Source: Alligator mississippiensis (Eukaryota; Chordata; Crocodylia; Alligatoridae). From it: 64,000 nt of DNA. This document shows, one piece after another, positions 1 to 11,261 of the stretch (position 1 is the stretch's first letter; the number at the start of each line of letters is the position of its first letter). The position numbers and the translations under genes are program-made. The notes under the pieces were generated by a model. It searched no databases. It was given only the letters and a program-made list of their open reading frames with translations, and was not told the origin of the DNA. The DNA is taken from contig NC_081837.1 of the NCBI RefSeq assembly GCF_030867095.1, positions 17,254,501 through 17,318,500 of the forward strand. Direction: 5' to 3'.

Positions 1-680
1 CCTCTGGTGGGACCCTTGCCATGGAGCACTTGGCAAAACACACACAACCTTCAGAGGCAGGGTTTCCTCACTTGTACCTTAACAGAACACCCCAAATCAC
101 TGTCTGTCCAAGCCAGGCAACCCTGAACACCGCTCGGTGGTATGTCCCTATGTACTGAGAGGCAGTCAAACCAAGCAAGAAGACTTGGCTGTTGCTATTG
201 CCCCAGCTCCAGGAGTAGCACTGCTTTTCCTCCTGACTGTAGTTTGATGCATTTTCCAGACCCAACACCTACAGAGCTGCTTCTACTGGAGCTGCAACAC
301 ATTGTCTCCTAGTGCAGGGGAGAGGGGAGATCTGTGGAACTACCCTCCTCGCCTCTTGCCCCTTGCAACCACTCTGCAGGGCTTTTTTGTGCAGTGATTT
401 GCCAGTTACTAGCTCACTGGGGGATTGCCATGCTATGCCCCTGCAAAAAGAGCTTTGCCAGGCCTCCACAGGAACCACTTCACCCTAGAGAGGTAGAGGA
501 GGCAAGATGCTATCACAGTGTCCCACCTGGCAGCCTAGAGTAGCAGAGCAGAGAACTGATCATGGGCTTTAGAGGAGAGGAGAGGATTTCTGCCCCCACC
601 CCCCTTTTTACTTTCCCTCACAAATCAAATGATGGCAAGATAGTATTTCTCTTCCTCTGCGAGTGCTGCAAGACGCTGCA
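1..680. other. No recognised feature
   Basis: I see no exon, RNA gene or repeat family here. The open frames are short and on both strands, as expected by chance. Confidence 0.4.
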
Positions 681-956
681 GTAACTGTTACATTAATGTA
701 AAATAAAGACCTCATTAGGGGGCAGAACCGTCCTAGGGCCATTCAGCATCAAGTACCCTGCTGCCCTTAGGGAGAGCCGGCGGCTATGACTTGGTCATTA
801 GAGGTAGCCTCAGGAGAGGATGCACTTATTTGGGTATTTAACTGTAACACCCACACACACTTGGGGGTGTGCATTTGTGTGTTATGTGGGCTAACTGGCC
901 CTCTGTCTAGGCTAGCTGGGGCCTGTTTTGCTGGGAAATATGTAAAACCCTCTGGC

Positions 957-1890
957 CTCATTGGCCAGGGGAAGCAGAGGATTTTTCAGGCCGATTGGTA
1001 GGGAGAGGAACTAGGAGTGTGGTGCTCTGACTGGCTGAGGCCAGGGTGATGTCATGCAACGGGGTAGAAGGGGAGCGAGGCTGGTACAAGGGAAGTGAGG
1101 CTGGTACAAGGGGAGTGAGGCTGGTTTGCGGGAGGAGAGAAGCTGTCAGGGGCTGCTGAAGAACGAAGTCTCCTCCAAGGCAGAAGGAGCTGCAGGCAAT
1201 GAAAAGGGAAGCTCAGGTAGAGGGGAGCAAAAGGGAGAATTGTCCCAACTCCTCTCTCCTCCTTTTCTCCCCCCTCCCTTCCTTTTTTGTTTTGTTTTGA
1301 GGTTTTAAAGGATTAATACCAGGGGAAAGAGTGTTGGTTCCTTGGGTTTGATGGCCAGGAGTTGGGCTTGGCAGTTTAAACAGGGTTGAAACCTAGGAGT
1401 TTCTAACTCTGCCAGTTTTAGGCCGGGGTTGAGGTTCGCCACTTTCTGCTCCCAGCGGAGCTGTGACCCAAACTACCTGCAGCCCAGGCCTAGAGGGTAG
1501 GGCTGGTCTCACCCTTATTTCTTTTGCTCTAGTCAAGCTGTGTGGCTGGGCTGGCTGTGGCCACTAATCACCTTGGAGTTTTTCCTGTAGTTTTGTTTCA
1601 GCAGGACATATAGCCCAGAAGTTTTGGGGAGTGTGCGCTGTTGGGAGCTGCAGTCACTCCCCACACACATACAGCCTCCCCAGGGGAACAAAGGTTGGCA
1701 TGCTACCATCCCTCCAAGAGCAGCAAGGGGCCCCTTGCACCACGCAAGGACCCGTGCTCCCTAGCAGCTTTCCCTGGTGTAGCACAACCTAAAGGCTATG
1801 TCTTTTAGTTAGTAGTGTTTTAAATTGCATTTTATGTTGTCCTCTGTTTTCTGTAATAAATCTGTCTTTTTCTTTTTACACTGTTTGTGA
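957..1890 (+). other. Transcription-unit-like block, possibly an old LTR (fossil)
   Basis: Two ATTGG (inverted CCAAT) boxes at 960 and 994 and a CRE-like TGATGTCA at 1047-1054 are followed by three 20-bp tandem units. About 800 nt on, AATAAA (1855-1860) is followed by a T- and GT-rich stretch. This order fits either the regulatory and polyadenylation parts of a solitary LTR or a small non-coding unit. I cannot fix its ends, and no coding sequence is evident. Confidence 0.3.
1071..1130 (+). repeat. Three tandem 20-bp units
   Basis: Units at 1071, 1091 and 1111 share the core GTGAGGCTGGTACAAG, with one or a few changes each (the third diverges at its end). They sit just downstream of the CRE-like site. 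Confidence 0.8.
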
Positions 1891-1924
1891 AGGTGGGTTT
1901 TTGTTTATGCAGGATACCCTAGTA

Positions 1925-2240
1925 CAGGAAACCCTCACTATTTATGGGATCGGCATTCGTTGTTTCAAATATTTGCAAATGCCAAACCCGCTTCTTAAAC
2001 ACACTTAAACGAGCTCCTCGGGACCTCCGCGCTTGCCACCACCGAGCTCCTGCCGCTGCTGCCACACTCCCGCAGTCGCCAGAGCACCCGTGTACGCCAC
2101 CCCCCCCCCCCCCAAGCTGCTGGAGTCACTGAGTTCATGAACACAGACGGTGTTCATGAACACAACACCTTATTTGCGGATTTCGCCATTTGTGGGGGAT
2201 ACAAGAACATATCCTCCCCGTGAATGGCAAGGATCGCCTG
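1925..2240. mobile_element. pogo/Tigger-like MITE with TA duplications
   Basis: The left end CAGGAAACCCTCACTATTTA and the reverse complement of the right end, CAGGCGATCCTTGCCATTCA, are inverted repeats. TA flanks the element on both sides (1923-1924, 2241-2242), the target duplication of Tc1/mariner-pogo elements. Tigger-like ends of the type 'CAG..ATCCCTCGCTATTCGCG' resemble these. The middle carries two GTTCATGAAC palindromes in inverted arrangement (about 2134-2163) and a run of C at 2099-2114. It is 316 bp and non-coding. Confidence 0.7.
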
Positions 2241-2302
2241 TAATTCATTTAGTTTCCCAGGTGGTCTGGGTGGGGGCTCAAGCCAAGGTAAAATATATTT
2301 AG

Positions 2303-3055
2303 TAGGGGTGCACCAGTAAAGATTTTTTGGGCCAATATATTAATGAGCCATATTGGCTAATACCAGTCCAGTTACCAATATGAAGCTTGGCAGCTTTGAG
2401 AGCAGCTGGTATGTCTGTTGGGGGTGGGGGAGAAGGGGCATGGGGGAGGGAAGATCGAGGCCCCTACAGTGAGGGAGGAGGGGAACTGAGGTTGGGGCAG
2501 GTGCTGGCCAGGCAGGGCAGGGCATGGGATGGAGCCACAAGCAGCTGGTGTGGGGAGGGGGAGTGGCTCCCAGCACTGTGTGCACTCCCAGGGGAGGAAT
2601 GGGAGGCGTGTGCCCCCCCAGATCTGTGCACAGGGCAAGGGCAGGCTGCCACTGCAGGCTAGGGCCAGGAGCAGCGCCAGGCTCTTCTCAGCGGCAGGGA
2701 GGGGGTTGGACTGGGGCTGTGCTTGGGGCGGGTGGCAGCAGCACTTGGAGCAGGACTACGGGATGAGCTACAGCCACCTCAGAATTCACTGTAGCCCCCC
2801 TCCCAGCGCTGCCTGCCTCGAGCACAGCCCCCCAGCCAGGAAGAGCCCAGTGCCACCCTGGCCCAGCCCCCTGTCAGCTCATGCACAGATCTGGGGGGCA
2901 CCCTCCCCCATGCCTCCCCTGTGTGTGCATGCAGTGGAGGAAGCCACATGCAGTCCCGCCCCACGTGGCCCCAGAATAGCTGCTCACAGCTCTATCCCAT
3001 GCTTCACTGTGGCTGGGCAGCACCTGCCTCAGCCCCAGTTCCCCTCCTCCCTCAC
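2303..3055. mobile_element. DNA-transposon copy (GGGGTGCACC family), right end missing
   Basis: Begins TAGGGGTGCACCAGTAAAG, then CCAATATGAAGCTTGGCAGC. The second motif recurs in the element at 50898-51430 (inverted). GC-rich interior stretches such as GAAGAGCCCAGTGCCACC are also shared. The right end runs straight into the 3' end of a CR1 at about 3056. The CACC start and length suggest hAT; no target duplication can be checked because one end is lost. Its large chance reading frames reflect GC content. Confidence 0.55.
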
Positions 3056-4440
3056 TATTCATAGATGTTAGGGTCGGAAGGGACCTCAATAGATCATCAA
3101 GTCCGACCCCCTGCATAAGCAGGAAAGAGTGCTGGGTCTAGATGACCCCAGCTAGATGCTTATCTAACCTCCTCTTGAAGACCCCCAGGGTAGGGGAGAG
3201 CACCACCTCCCTTGGGAGCCTGTTCCAGACCTTGGCCACTCGAACTGTGAAGAAGTTCTTCCTAATGTCTAGTCTAAATCTGCTCTCTGCTAGCTTGTGG
3301 CCATTGTTTCTTGTAACCCCCGGGGGTGCCTTGGTGAATAAATACTCACCAATTCCCTTCTGTGCCCCCGTGATGAACTTGTAGGCAGCCGCAAGGTCGC
3401 CTCTCAACCTTCTCTTGCGGAGGCTGAAAAGGTCCAGTTTCACTAGTCTCTCCTCGTAGGGCTTGGTCTGCAGGCCCTTGACCATACGAGTTGCCCTTCT
3501 CTGGACCCTCTCCAGGTTATCCGCATCCTTCTTGAAGTGTGGCGCCCAGAATTGCACGCAGTACTCCAACTGCTCTGACCAGCGCCCGATAGAGGGGAAG
3601 TATTACCTTCCTGGACCTATTCGTCATGCATCTGCTGATGCACGATAAAGTGCCATTGGCTTTTTTGATGGCTTCGTCACACTGCCGGCTCATGTTCATC
3701 TTGGAGTCCACTAGGACTCCAAGATCCCTTTCCACTTCCATGCCACCCAGCAGGTCATTCCCTAGGCTGTAGGTGTGCTGGAATTTTTTCCTCCCTAGGT
3801 GCAGCACTTTGCATTTCTCCTTGTTGAACTGCATTCTGTTGTTTTCTGCCCACTTGTCCAACCTATCCAGGTCTGCCTGCAGCTGTTCCCTGCCCTCCGG
3901 CGTGTCCACTTCTCCCCATAGCTTTGTGTCATCTGCTAACTTGGACAGAGTACATTTCACTCCCTCGTCCAAGTCACTGATGAAGACATTAAAGAGTATC
4001 GGTCCAAGGACCAAGCCCTGCGGGACCCCACTGCCCACACCCTTCCAGGTCGAGACCGACCCATCCACCACGACTCTTTGGGTGCGACCCTCTAGCCAAT
4101 TCGCCACCCACCAGACTGTGTAGTCATCCACGTCACAGCCTCTTAACTTGTTCACCAGTATGGGGTGGGATACCATATCGAAGGCCTTCCTGAATTCTAG
4201 GTATACGACATCCACCCCTCCTCCTGTGTCCAGGCGTTTCGTAACCTGGTCATAGAAAGAGACTAGGTTGGTCAGGCGCGATCTGCCCGCCACAAACCCG
4301 TGCTGGTTTCCCCTCAGCATAATTTGCCCTGCCAGGCTCTCACAAATGTGAGTCTTGATAATTTTTTCAAAGACTTTACCAAGGATGGAGGTGAGACTGG
4401 GGGCCTCAATCTGCCCCTCCCTTGCACCCCTGCCCTCTTC
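3056..4440 (-). mobile_element. CR1 LINE, 5'-truncated, reverse transcriptase to 3' end
   Basis: On the minus strand, the CR1 reverse transcriptase is readable from SLTSILGKVFEKIIK through the fingers/palm region GVPQGLVLGPILFNVFISDL and the catalytic-box region [10 protein letters not shown] to ERDLGVLVDSKMNMS, then LERVQRRATRMVKGLQ in the C-terminal domain. The 3' end (GGGGGTCGGACTTGATGATC, ending in a short ATCTATGAAT tail) lies at about 3056. One frameshift near 3540-3560 separates the C-terminal part, so it is a dead but fairly young copy. The 5' limit is approximate. Confidence 0.9.
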
Positions 4441-4617
4441 CCCTCTTTTCCCTTCATTCTTGTTCGTGCTAGCCAGGAGCAAGCTTTGGAAGTGTCGCTG
4501 CCTTTTCTTCAACAGAACACCCAAGCTTAGATCCTCCTCCAGAACACCAAGGTCTGAGTAGGAAAAAGGAGAGAGAAACATTACCCTGAATTATGAGGTT
4601 AGGGTTTGCGTGTGTGT

Positions 4618-4762
4618 GAGCTTTTACTGGACGAACTGCCTGGCTGGGATAGGATTTAGACAAGTTTTTGGGTATCACATTATTCTTCCTCGATCCTCCC
4701 CAATACCCAGATGCTTGTCTAAATCCAATCCCAGCCACACAGTTGGTCCAATAAAAAGATCC
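4618..4762. repeat. Inverted repeat, about 57-bp arms
   Basis: CTTTTACTGGACGAACTG through TAGACAAG to GGGTAT (4619-4674) is matched by the reverse complement of 4704-4762 (TTTTTATTGGACCAACTG ... GGGTAT). Arms agree at roughly 85% of positions by eye, with a spacer of about 30 bp. It looks like a DNA-transposon relic. Confidence 0.75.
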
Positions 4763-5099
4763 CCCACATGAACTCTAGCCTCTTGCATTTCCTGGATCAT
4801 CACGGTTACAATATCACTTCAATACTACCTACCCTTTGTCATGTCATTAGGGGAGACCAACATTCAAAAGGTCTATTGGAAAACTATAAATAGGACCCAG
4901 ATATTTCCAGGTGGGATACCCCAGAGGTTTCTTCAGTTTCAGGACCAAGAAGAAGCAATGCTGTATTAATCTTAGTTTTGGTCTGTTGGAAAGGAGCTGA
5001 TCATAGAAAAATAACCTTGAACCAAGCAATTCTGAACTGATTCAGTTTAAGTTAAATCAAAAGGATAAATCAGAAGTAGATGTGCAACCGAGATTTTCA

Positions 5100-6810
5100 G
5101 CTGCAAAGACAAACTCCAATAAACTTAGGGAACTAGTTTGTGATGCCAGCTGGCCAGAGGAGCTGAGGGATTGAAATGTAGAGGTGACCTAAAATTTTTG
5201 AGTCAAGAGGTGAATAAAAATAATAAATAAACCTGGAATTTGTACTGCAAACAAGGGGAAAACTTCTTAGGTATGAGGCCATTTCTTTCTGAATGAACCA
5301 CCATTTCAAGAAGATTAAGAATAAAGTAGAGAGAATAAAAGGAGAGAGATAAAGTACTGATCAGGAAAGAAAGCAATGCCCTAGAGGTCAAGGAATAAAG
5401 ATATAGTGAATTGTCAGAAGTCAAGCTCAGTTAAACCTTAAAGGAAATTAAAAAAACAAACAGCACAAGCTTATTCAGACATAAATAAAATGAAAGCAAA
5501 GAACAGAAAAGCAGGGCCACTGTGCAGTGAGGATGGGGCAGAGATCAAAGATAACTGAGGTGTGGCTCAAAAAGCTAAATAAATACTTTGCCTTAGGTCT
5601 CACTGGTTGCAAAGGCAAGGTGGAGAGAAGGAAGGAAGGTCTGGAAATGGAACCAACGTAGAAGCAAACTCAAAAGGACTCAATACATTCAGGTCTAGGC
5701 AGGGGAACCTACGATCTCCATCTCAAATCTGAAGGCATGGGCACATGCAACCACAACCCAGTAGAAAGTGTTTTTAATAATCCAACCAAGTCAGGAGTGG
5801 GACAAAGTTACTGGAGACCAGCTAAAGTTGGATTGTATATTAAAAAAAAAAAGTGCAAGGGAAATATCATCCAGGCTGCTATGGGCTTATTAAATTCGAC
5901 CTCAAACACATTAGGCTTTAAAACAAAATTTTGAAGGGAAGAATAATTAAAAGCTACAAAAGGTAGTAAATGGAAAATGAGACAAAATACAGCTTAGGTT
6001 TGCCAAAGGTAAATTGTGCCAGACTAACCTGGCACCGCTCGTGGATAAGATAACTGGTTTTCTAAACATGGTAAATCTATGTAGCTAGACTTCAGCTAAG
6101 TAATCAATGCGCTGCCACAGGGGAAATTAGTGAAAATGTTGAGATGAGGACTATTAAAAAGGGGAGTTGATAATGGCTAGGACTGAAAGGAAAGCATCAA
6201 GCTGAGGGAAGTTACCAGTGGTTCTCAAGGATTGGTTTGGGGATTGATCTTATTAAATATTTTCACAAATGATCTCCAAGAAGTAGGAATGTGCTGGTGA
6301 TGTTTGCTAGGGCCACAAAATTAGGGGCCATCATCAACACAGAGGAAAGTTAGACTATGTGCAAACCTGGATTTTTTTGAGGACTGGAGTAGCAGAAACT
6401 GCAAGCAGTCCAACAACAGGAAGTGCAAGGTCATGAGCTGAAGGGCTAAGAAGAAGAATTCCTGCAACAAGCTGAGAACTCATCAGCTGGAATTACCCAC
6501 TGAGGTGGGGAAAGACCTGGATGTACCAGGCAGTCACAGGATGGCAGAGAACTGGCAGTACATCCTAGCCCTGGAATTGCAACTGGCCCAAGTGCAGAGA
6601 AAGGGTACTAAGATGATCAAGCAATGGGAAAACCTGTTTTGTGCAGCAAGACTGAAAAAGTTTGGCTTATGTAGTCCAGCCAAGCAAAGGCTGAGAGGTT
6701 AGGACTGTTCTCCATAAACATGTTAGGGAGCAACAACCAAGGAGGGTGATGACAATGATCCCTTTGGATCACTGAGATCCACTGCTGGAAAGTGCTCCGA
6801 GAACCAGTGC
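5100..6810 (+). mobile_element. Ancient CR1/L3-like LINE relic
   Basis: Degenerate plus-strand translation still shows, in order, a linker region, reverse-transcriptase pieces (LVWGLILLNIFTNDL near 6230-6280, NNRKCKVMS near 6400) and C-terminal pieces (QVQRKGTKMIKQWE near 6590). Many stops and frameshifts show great age. The left limit is a guess. Confidence 0.6.
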
Positions 6811-6924
6811 TACTCACCGGTGTAATTTGTGACTGAATCTAGTAAGCTCTTAGAGCGGGTTGTCATGGCATGTTGGTTGGCATTTCAGTCTATTACCCAT
6901 TTCTTACAAATTGAAGTAGGCTTT

Positions 6925-7045
6925 ACAGAACAGGGCAGCATTGTTGTCCCTATTTCACTGATGTGGAGAACTGAGACACAGGGATGCAGTGATTCATGCA
7001 AGGCCAAAGAGCAAGCTAGTGGCAGATCCAAGAGAACTCAGGTGT
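6925..7045 (+). repeat. MIR/CORE-SINE-like relic
   Basis: Matches the MIR core-tail plan: 'TTGTCCCTATTTCACTGATG ... GAACTGAGACACAGGGATG ... CAAGGCCAAAGAGCAAGC ... AGAACTCAGGTGTCC'. Its orientation is plus. Confidence 0.6.
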
Positions 7046-7857
7046 CCCAGACCAGATCTATTGGACAACACTGCCTTCTTACATCACAAAAAGTTGCTTT
7101 TGCCTCTAGATGGAGATACAAAAAAAGATAGGCCAAATGAAATGCTCTCCTGTGGATATAGCCATGCCCCCATGGAGGGTACTACATTGATTAGCATATG
7201 CTGGGGAGGTTTTTTGTTTGCTTGTTTGTTTTTGTTTTTAATACCCCAGTTTATTAAAATGAATGCACCATTGTGTTGGCAGAAGCCAGGAGCATTGGCA
7301 TGGATCTCTGCAACACCTTGACCCAGCTGGTTTGAATTCCACCCTTTCATTGAACTAACGAAGCTAAATCCCTTTCTCAGTACTCAGGGCCTACTTCGGG
7401 AGCCTGCGCTGATTGTAAGTTGCTGCCCCTAAACTTAAACGGAGGGAACCTTAAGCCAAAAACAAACTCATCTGGGATGCTCCAAGTCTAACTACATTTC
7501 TATTGCGCTTTTCAGCACAAATTATCTAGAACTACTTTGTGACTTAGAAAGACTCACTTGCCACTGAAATGCAGTCACTTCTGGGGAGGGGTGCACCAGC
7601 TGTTTCCTAGTGCTTCAGGATGGGCAGTGAGGAATAGATCGAATGGAGTCTGTAGATGGCATTTAGGGCAAGAGTGCTGGTAACCAGTCGGAGCAGTCAG
7701 GATTCCAGCCATCTCTTCCCCAAAGCTCAGTAAGGTATTTATTGAGTAGACAAGGTCAGACCCCTGGAACCCACACAAGCCCAATGCGATTGCTGAGACC
7801 AAGCCACTTCATTTAAAGCATCAGCTGCAGCCATGATTTGAAATTGGCTGAGAGAGA

Positions 7858-8872
7858 TTTCATAGATTTTATGATTGGAAGGGACCTAAAAGATCATCGA
7901 GTCCGACCCCCTGCCCTGGGCAGGAAAGAGCACTGAGTCAGATGACCCCAGCAGAGTGTCTGTCCAATCTCTTAAATACCTCCAAGGAAGGGGACAGCAC
8001 CACCTCCCTTGGAAGCATATTCCGTATTTTAGCAACCCTCACTGTAAAGAATTTTTTCCTGATGTCCAATCTGAATTTGCTCTCCTCCAGTTTGTGACCA
8101 TTGTTTCTAGTTACCCTGATGGGTGCCCTGGTAAACATCATATCCCCTATTTCCTGCTGTCCCCCCTGCCCGATGAGTTCGTAGATGGCTACAAGATCAC
8201 CTCTCAGCCTTCTCTTGCAGAGGCTGAAGAGGTTCAGGTCCTTCAATCGGTCCTCATAGGATTTTTTCTGTATGTCTTTAACCAGATGGGTGGCCCTCCT
8301 CTGAACCCTTTCCAGGTTATCTACATCCCTCCTGAGATGCAGTGCCCAAAACTGGATGCAGTACTCCAGCTGTGGCCTGACCAATGCCACATAGAGGGGA
8401 AGTATCACCTCCTTAGACCTGTTTGTGATGCACCTACTTGTGCAAGAAAGTGTGGTTATCTTTACTTATTACTTCATCACATCGGTGACTCATGTTCATT
8501 TTGGAGTCCACATCCCTTTCTGCAGTTGTGCTACTTAGGATGGTACTTCCCAGGCTATAGGATTGTTGATGATTCTTCCTCTCCAGGTGCAACACATGAC
8601 ACTTATCTTTGTTAAACTGCATCCTATTCTGTTCTGCCCATGTCCCCAGCCTGTCCAAATCAGCCTGGATTCGCTCCCTGCCCTCTAGTTTGTTTACCTC
8701 CCCCACAGTTTGGTGTCGTCAGCAAACTTGGACAGGGTGCTTTCTACTCCCTCATCCAAGTCACTAATGAAGATGTTGAACAGTACTGGCCCCAGGACAG
8801 AGCCTTGGGGACTTCACTGCCTACATTTCTTCAGGTAGAAACTGATCTGTCCACCACCACTCACTTGAGAGT
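7858..8872 (-). mobile_element. CR1 LINE, 5'-truncated
   Basis: The minus strand shows the C-terminal reverse-transcriptase domain and the 3' untranslated end: MILPLYVALVRPQLEYCIQF, then LERVQRRATHLVKDIQKKSY and FRLDIRKKFFTVRVAK. The palm region lies at 8434-8870 (TWAEQNRMQFNKDKCHVLHL), with a small deletion at the 'ERDLGVxxD' stretch (ERDVDSKMNMS). The 3' end is at about 7858. It is a dead copy. Confidence 0.9.
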
Positions 8873-9936
8873 TTGATGCATTTGCACCTACACACACAAA
8901 ACTTGCCTGGAAATTTTGCAGGGCAAGGTCACCAAATGATTCAGCCCCAAAAATGTTCCTGCCCAGCCTGCTGGCCTGTCAGATAGGAAGTGCCAGCAGT
9001 GCTGGAAAAGCCGACTGTGGTTAAGTGAATGGTATTGAAATATATACGTACCCCATACTGTACCCTGGCAGCAGAACAGATGCACAGAGCCAATGCAGAC
9101 GCTGTGAAGTCACTTTCCAAATGTCAAGAACACGTCAACTCCAATCAGATTTTTATACACTATTTATTTATATTGCACCTTCATGAGCCATAGTGATGTG
9201 GCCCATTTTGTATTTGGTGCTGTAAAGACAGAGTGAAGATTACCTTTTTCCTCAGTGAATACAGTCTGTATTAGCAACTCCAGACCCATGTACTCCCCAG
9301 CCAAAAGACAGACTCAAGCAGCAATAAAAGATCTGTTCCTTGCTCTCTACTGAAGAGAGTAGTTGGATTTTTTTGCATTGGTTTTCAAAAATAAAATAAG
9401 AAAAGGGAAACTTTGATAACAATAAGCTGGAATAAGCCTGAAACCCAGTGTGGCCCACAGCTCATGTCCTTCGTTTATGGATAAAGCAGAGATGAAAGTG
9501 ACAAGGACAAATAGGTGAGATATTTCTATCTGTTGCAACAAAAAAGGGGATTGGGATGGGGGGGGAGGATTTGTACCAGCCAGACAGCCTGGTAAAGGGC
9601 ATACACTGCAAAACAAGATCTGATCATCTAGAGGGATGAGAGCAGGCACTGGAGAGCAAATGAATAGTCATGTCCCTTCCAGCCCAGGGAGCAGAGTCTG
9701 GATGGGTCACAGGAGGGCTGGTATGAGTGCTGGGGAGCATTTATGATGCAGAGCAGGGATAGCTGCTGCCCAGGCTGCAGACAACAAATGTTTGCAATAG
9801 ATTCTGGGGGCACTTGTACACATGACAGTCATCACAATGTACATGCAACAAAAATGTCATTTGTGTGGCTTAATGATATCACACATGCACCAGTTTGGGG
9901 GGGTTTAGATGAGTTTGCAATGATGTGTTGCAGTTG
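8873..9936. other. No clear feature
   Basis: AT-rich intergenic DNA. The stretch around 9150-9240 (TATTTATATTGCACC ... GGTGCTGTAAAGACAGA) resembles an old SINE tail, but I cannot classify it. Confidence 0.35.
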
Positions 9937-10506
9937 TCAGCTTGGCCCCTGGCCATGGGAGAAGTGGGTAGGCTCCACAGAAAAAAAAGGATTGGGCCCC
10001 TCACATCTACTGAAAGCAGAAGTGGCAAGGAGCCCAATGCTTTTTTTTTCGCCCCGGCAGAGCCTACCTGCCTCTCCTGTGGCTGGGGGGTGAGCTGCTG
10101 GTGGGCTGAGCAGCCCAAACTGCAGGGCCTCCGGTCCTTTCCTCCACAGCAGCTGTGTTCCCCAAGGTCACTCAGACAGGCTGCTAGTGGGCCGGGTGCT
10201 GCCCCAGCTCAGAGGCAACACCCAGCCTGATCCAACTGTTCCCTGAGCCTACCTGCTGGAAGTCCATTAGGTAGTGCTCCCCAGGCGGGCTCAGGGAACC
10301 TTTGGATCAGGGCGGCTACTGCCTCCAAGCTGGGGCAGCACCTGGCTCACCAGCAGCTGTCCCAGGTGGCCCTGGGGGACACCACCGCCATGGAGGGAAG
10401 GACCAGGGGCCCGCCACAACTCAGGGGCTGCTCGGCCCACTGGCAGCTCAACCCCTAGCCGTGGGCAGGCTCTGGCTACAGCAAAAAATGAATTAGGCCC
10501 CTCACG
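9937..10506. mobile_element. Foldback palindromic DNA element plus an extra arm end
   Basis: 10029-10262 and 10268-10503 are inverted copies of each other with almost no spacer (centre about 10266). Examples are CTGATCCAACTGTTCCCTGA against CTGATCCAAAGGTTCCCTGA, and GTGCTGCCCCAGCTCAGAGG against GTGCTGCCCCAGCTTGGAGG. A third, partial copy of the arm end lies at 9937-10004, in the orientation of the right arm (TAGGCTCCACAG, then GGATTGGGCCCCTCAC). There is no coding capacity. Confidence 0.75.
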
Positions 10507-11059
10507 GTAACATAACAAAAATTAAATGGTGAGTTTCAGTTAAAAACCCACCATTTTGATTTAGGAGGCATAAACTAAAACCCTTAGGACTAAACACCTG
10601 TCACGTGTACAAGCAAGTCTGTCACTGCTCATGAGTACAAGGGCTTCCATGGAAAAGTGCTCAGCCCTGTCCAAGCTGCTCAGCCTGCAGGTCAGTTTGC
10701 GAGCGCTTAGGACACAGCTCACGAACAATAAGCCTGAGGATGCATGTACAGAAGCATTTCAGCCCCAGATCTCAAGGCACTTTGCAAAAGATAACTAAGC
10801 AGCAAAAAAGCCTCAGTTATACCTGGGGAACCTGAGGCATAGAAGCTCAGTCTCACAAGCAGAACATTTTCCAGGCAATTCCATATCCACGTGCTGGGTT
10901 CGCTGATACCTGTGTCACGTTAGGACATTTTGAGCTCCTTTGTAAGTCTATCCCCCTCACTTTTAGGTGCCTAAAAGGAAGTCAAGGATTTGGGCGGGGG
11001 GAGCAGAATCTAGACCCCAAAACAGTGCTGAGTAACTGGGAGTCTGGCCCAGGGAAGGG

Positions 11060-11155
11060 CTAGACTCACAGGGTTACAAAGAAGCTCAGGAACAGAACTG
11101 AGAATAGAACCCAACTCACGTGCTCTGCCCACTGCACTGCACTGCCTCCAGGTGT
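11060..11155 (+). repeat. MIR/CORE-SINE-like tail
   Basis: AGAACTGAGAATAGAACCCA followed by GTGCTCTGCCCACTGCACTG copies the MIR tail pattern 'gggatttgaacccagg ... gtgctctttccactgca'. It abuts the CR1 that starts at 11262. Confidence 0.45.
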
Positions 11156-11261
11156 GACCACTAGGACAGGAGGGTGCGGAGAGGGAGCCTGGTGGATTCC
11201 CACAGACTGTCTGACACCTGTCCTTTGCAGGAGAGAAATGGACAAACTTGGGATAGATCTT

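Noticed and set aside
2529-3071. 180-codon plus-strand frame
   Set aside because: Located in the GC-rich interior of a DNA-transposon relic; related DNA at 50.9 kb does not keep the frame.
3138-4581. Open frames of 143 and 354 codons on the minus strand
   Set aside because: They are reverse-transcriptase parts of a CR1 LINE, not host genes; the first codons of the longer one lie outside the element.
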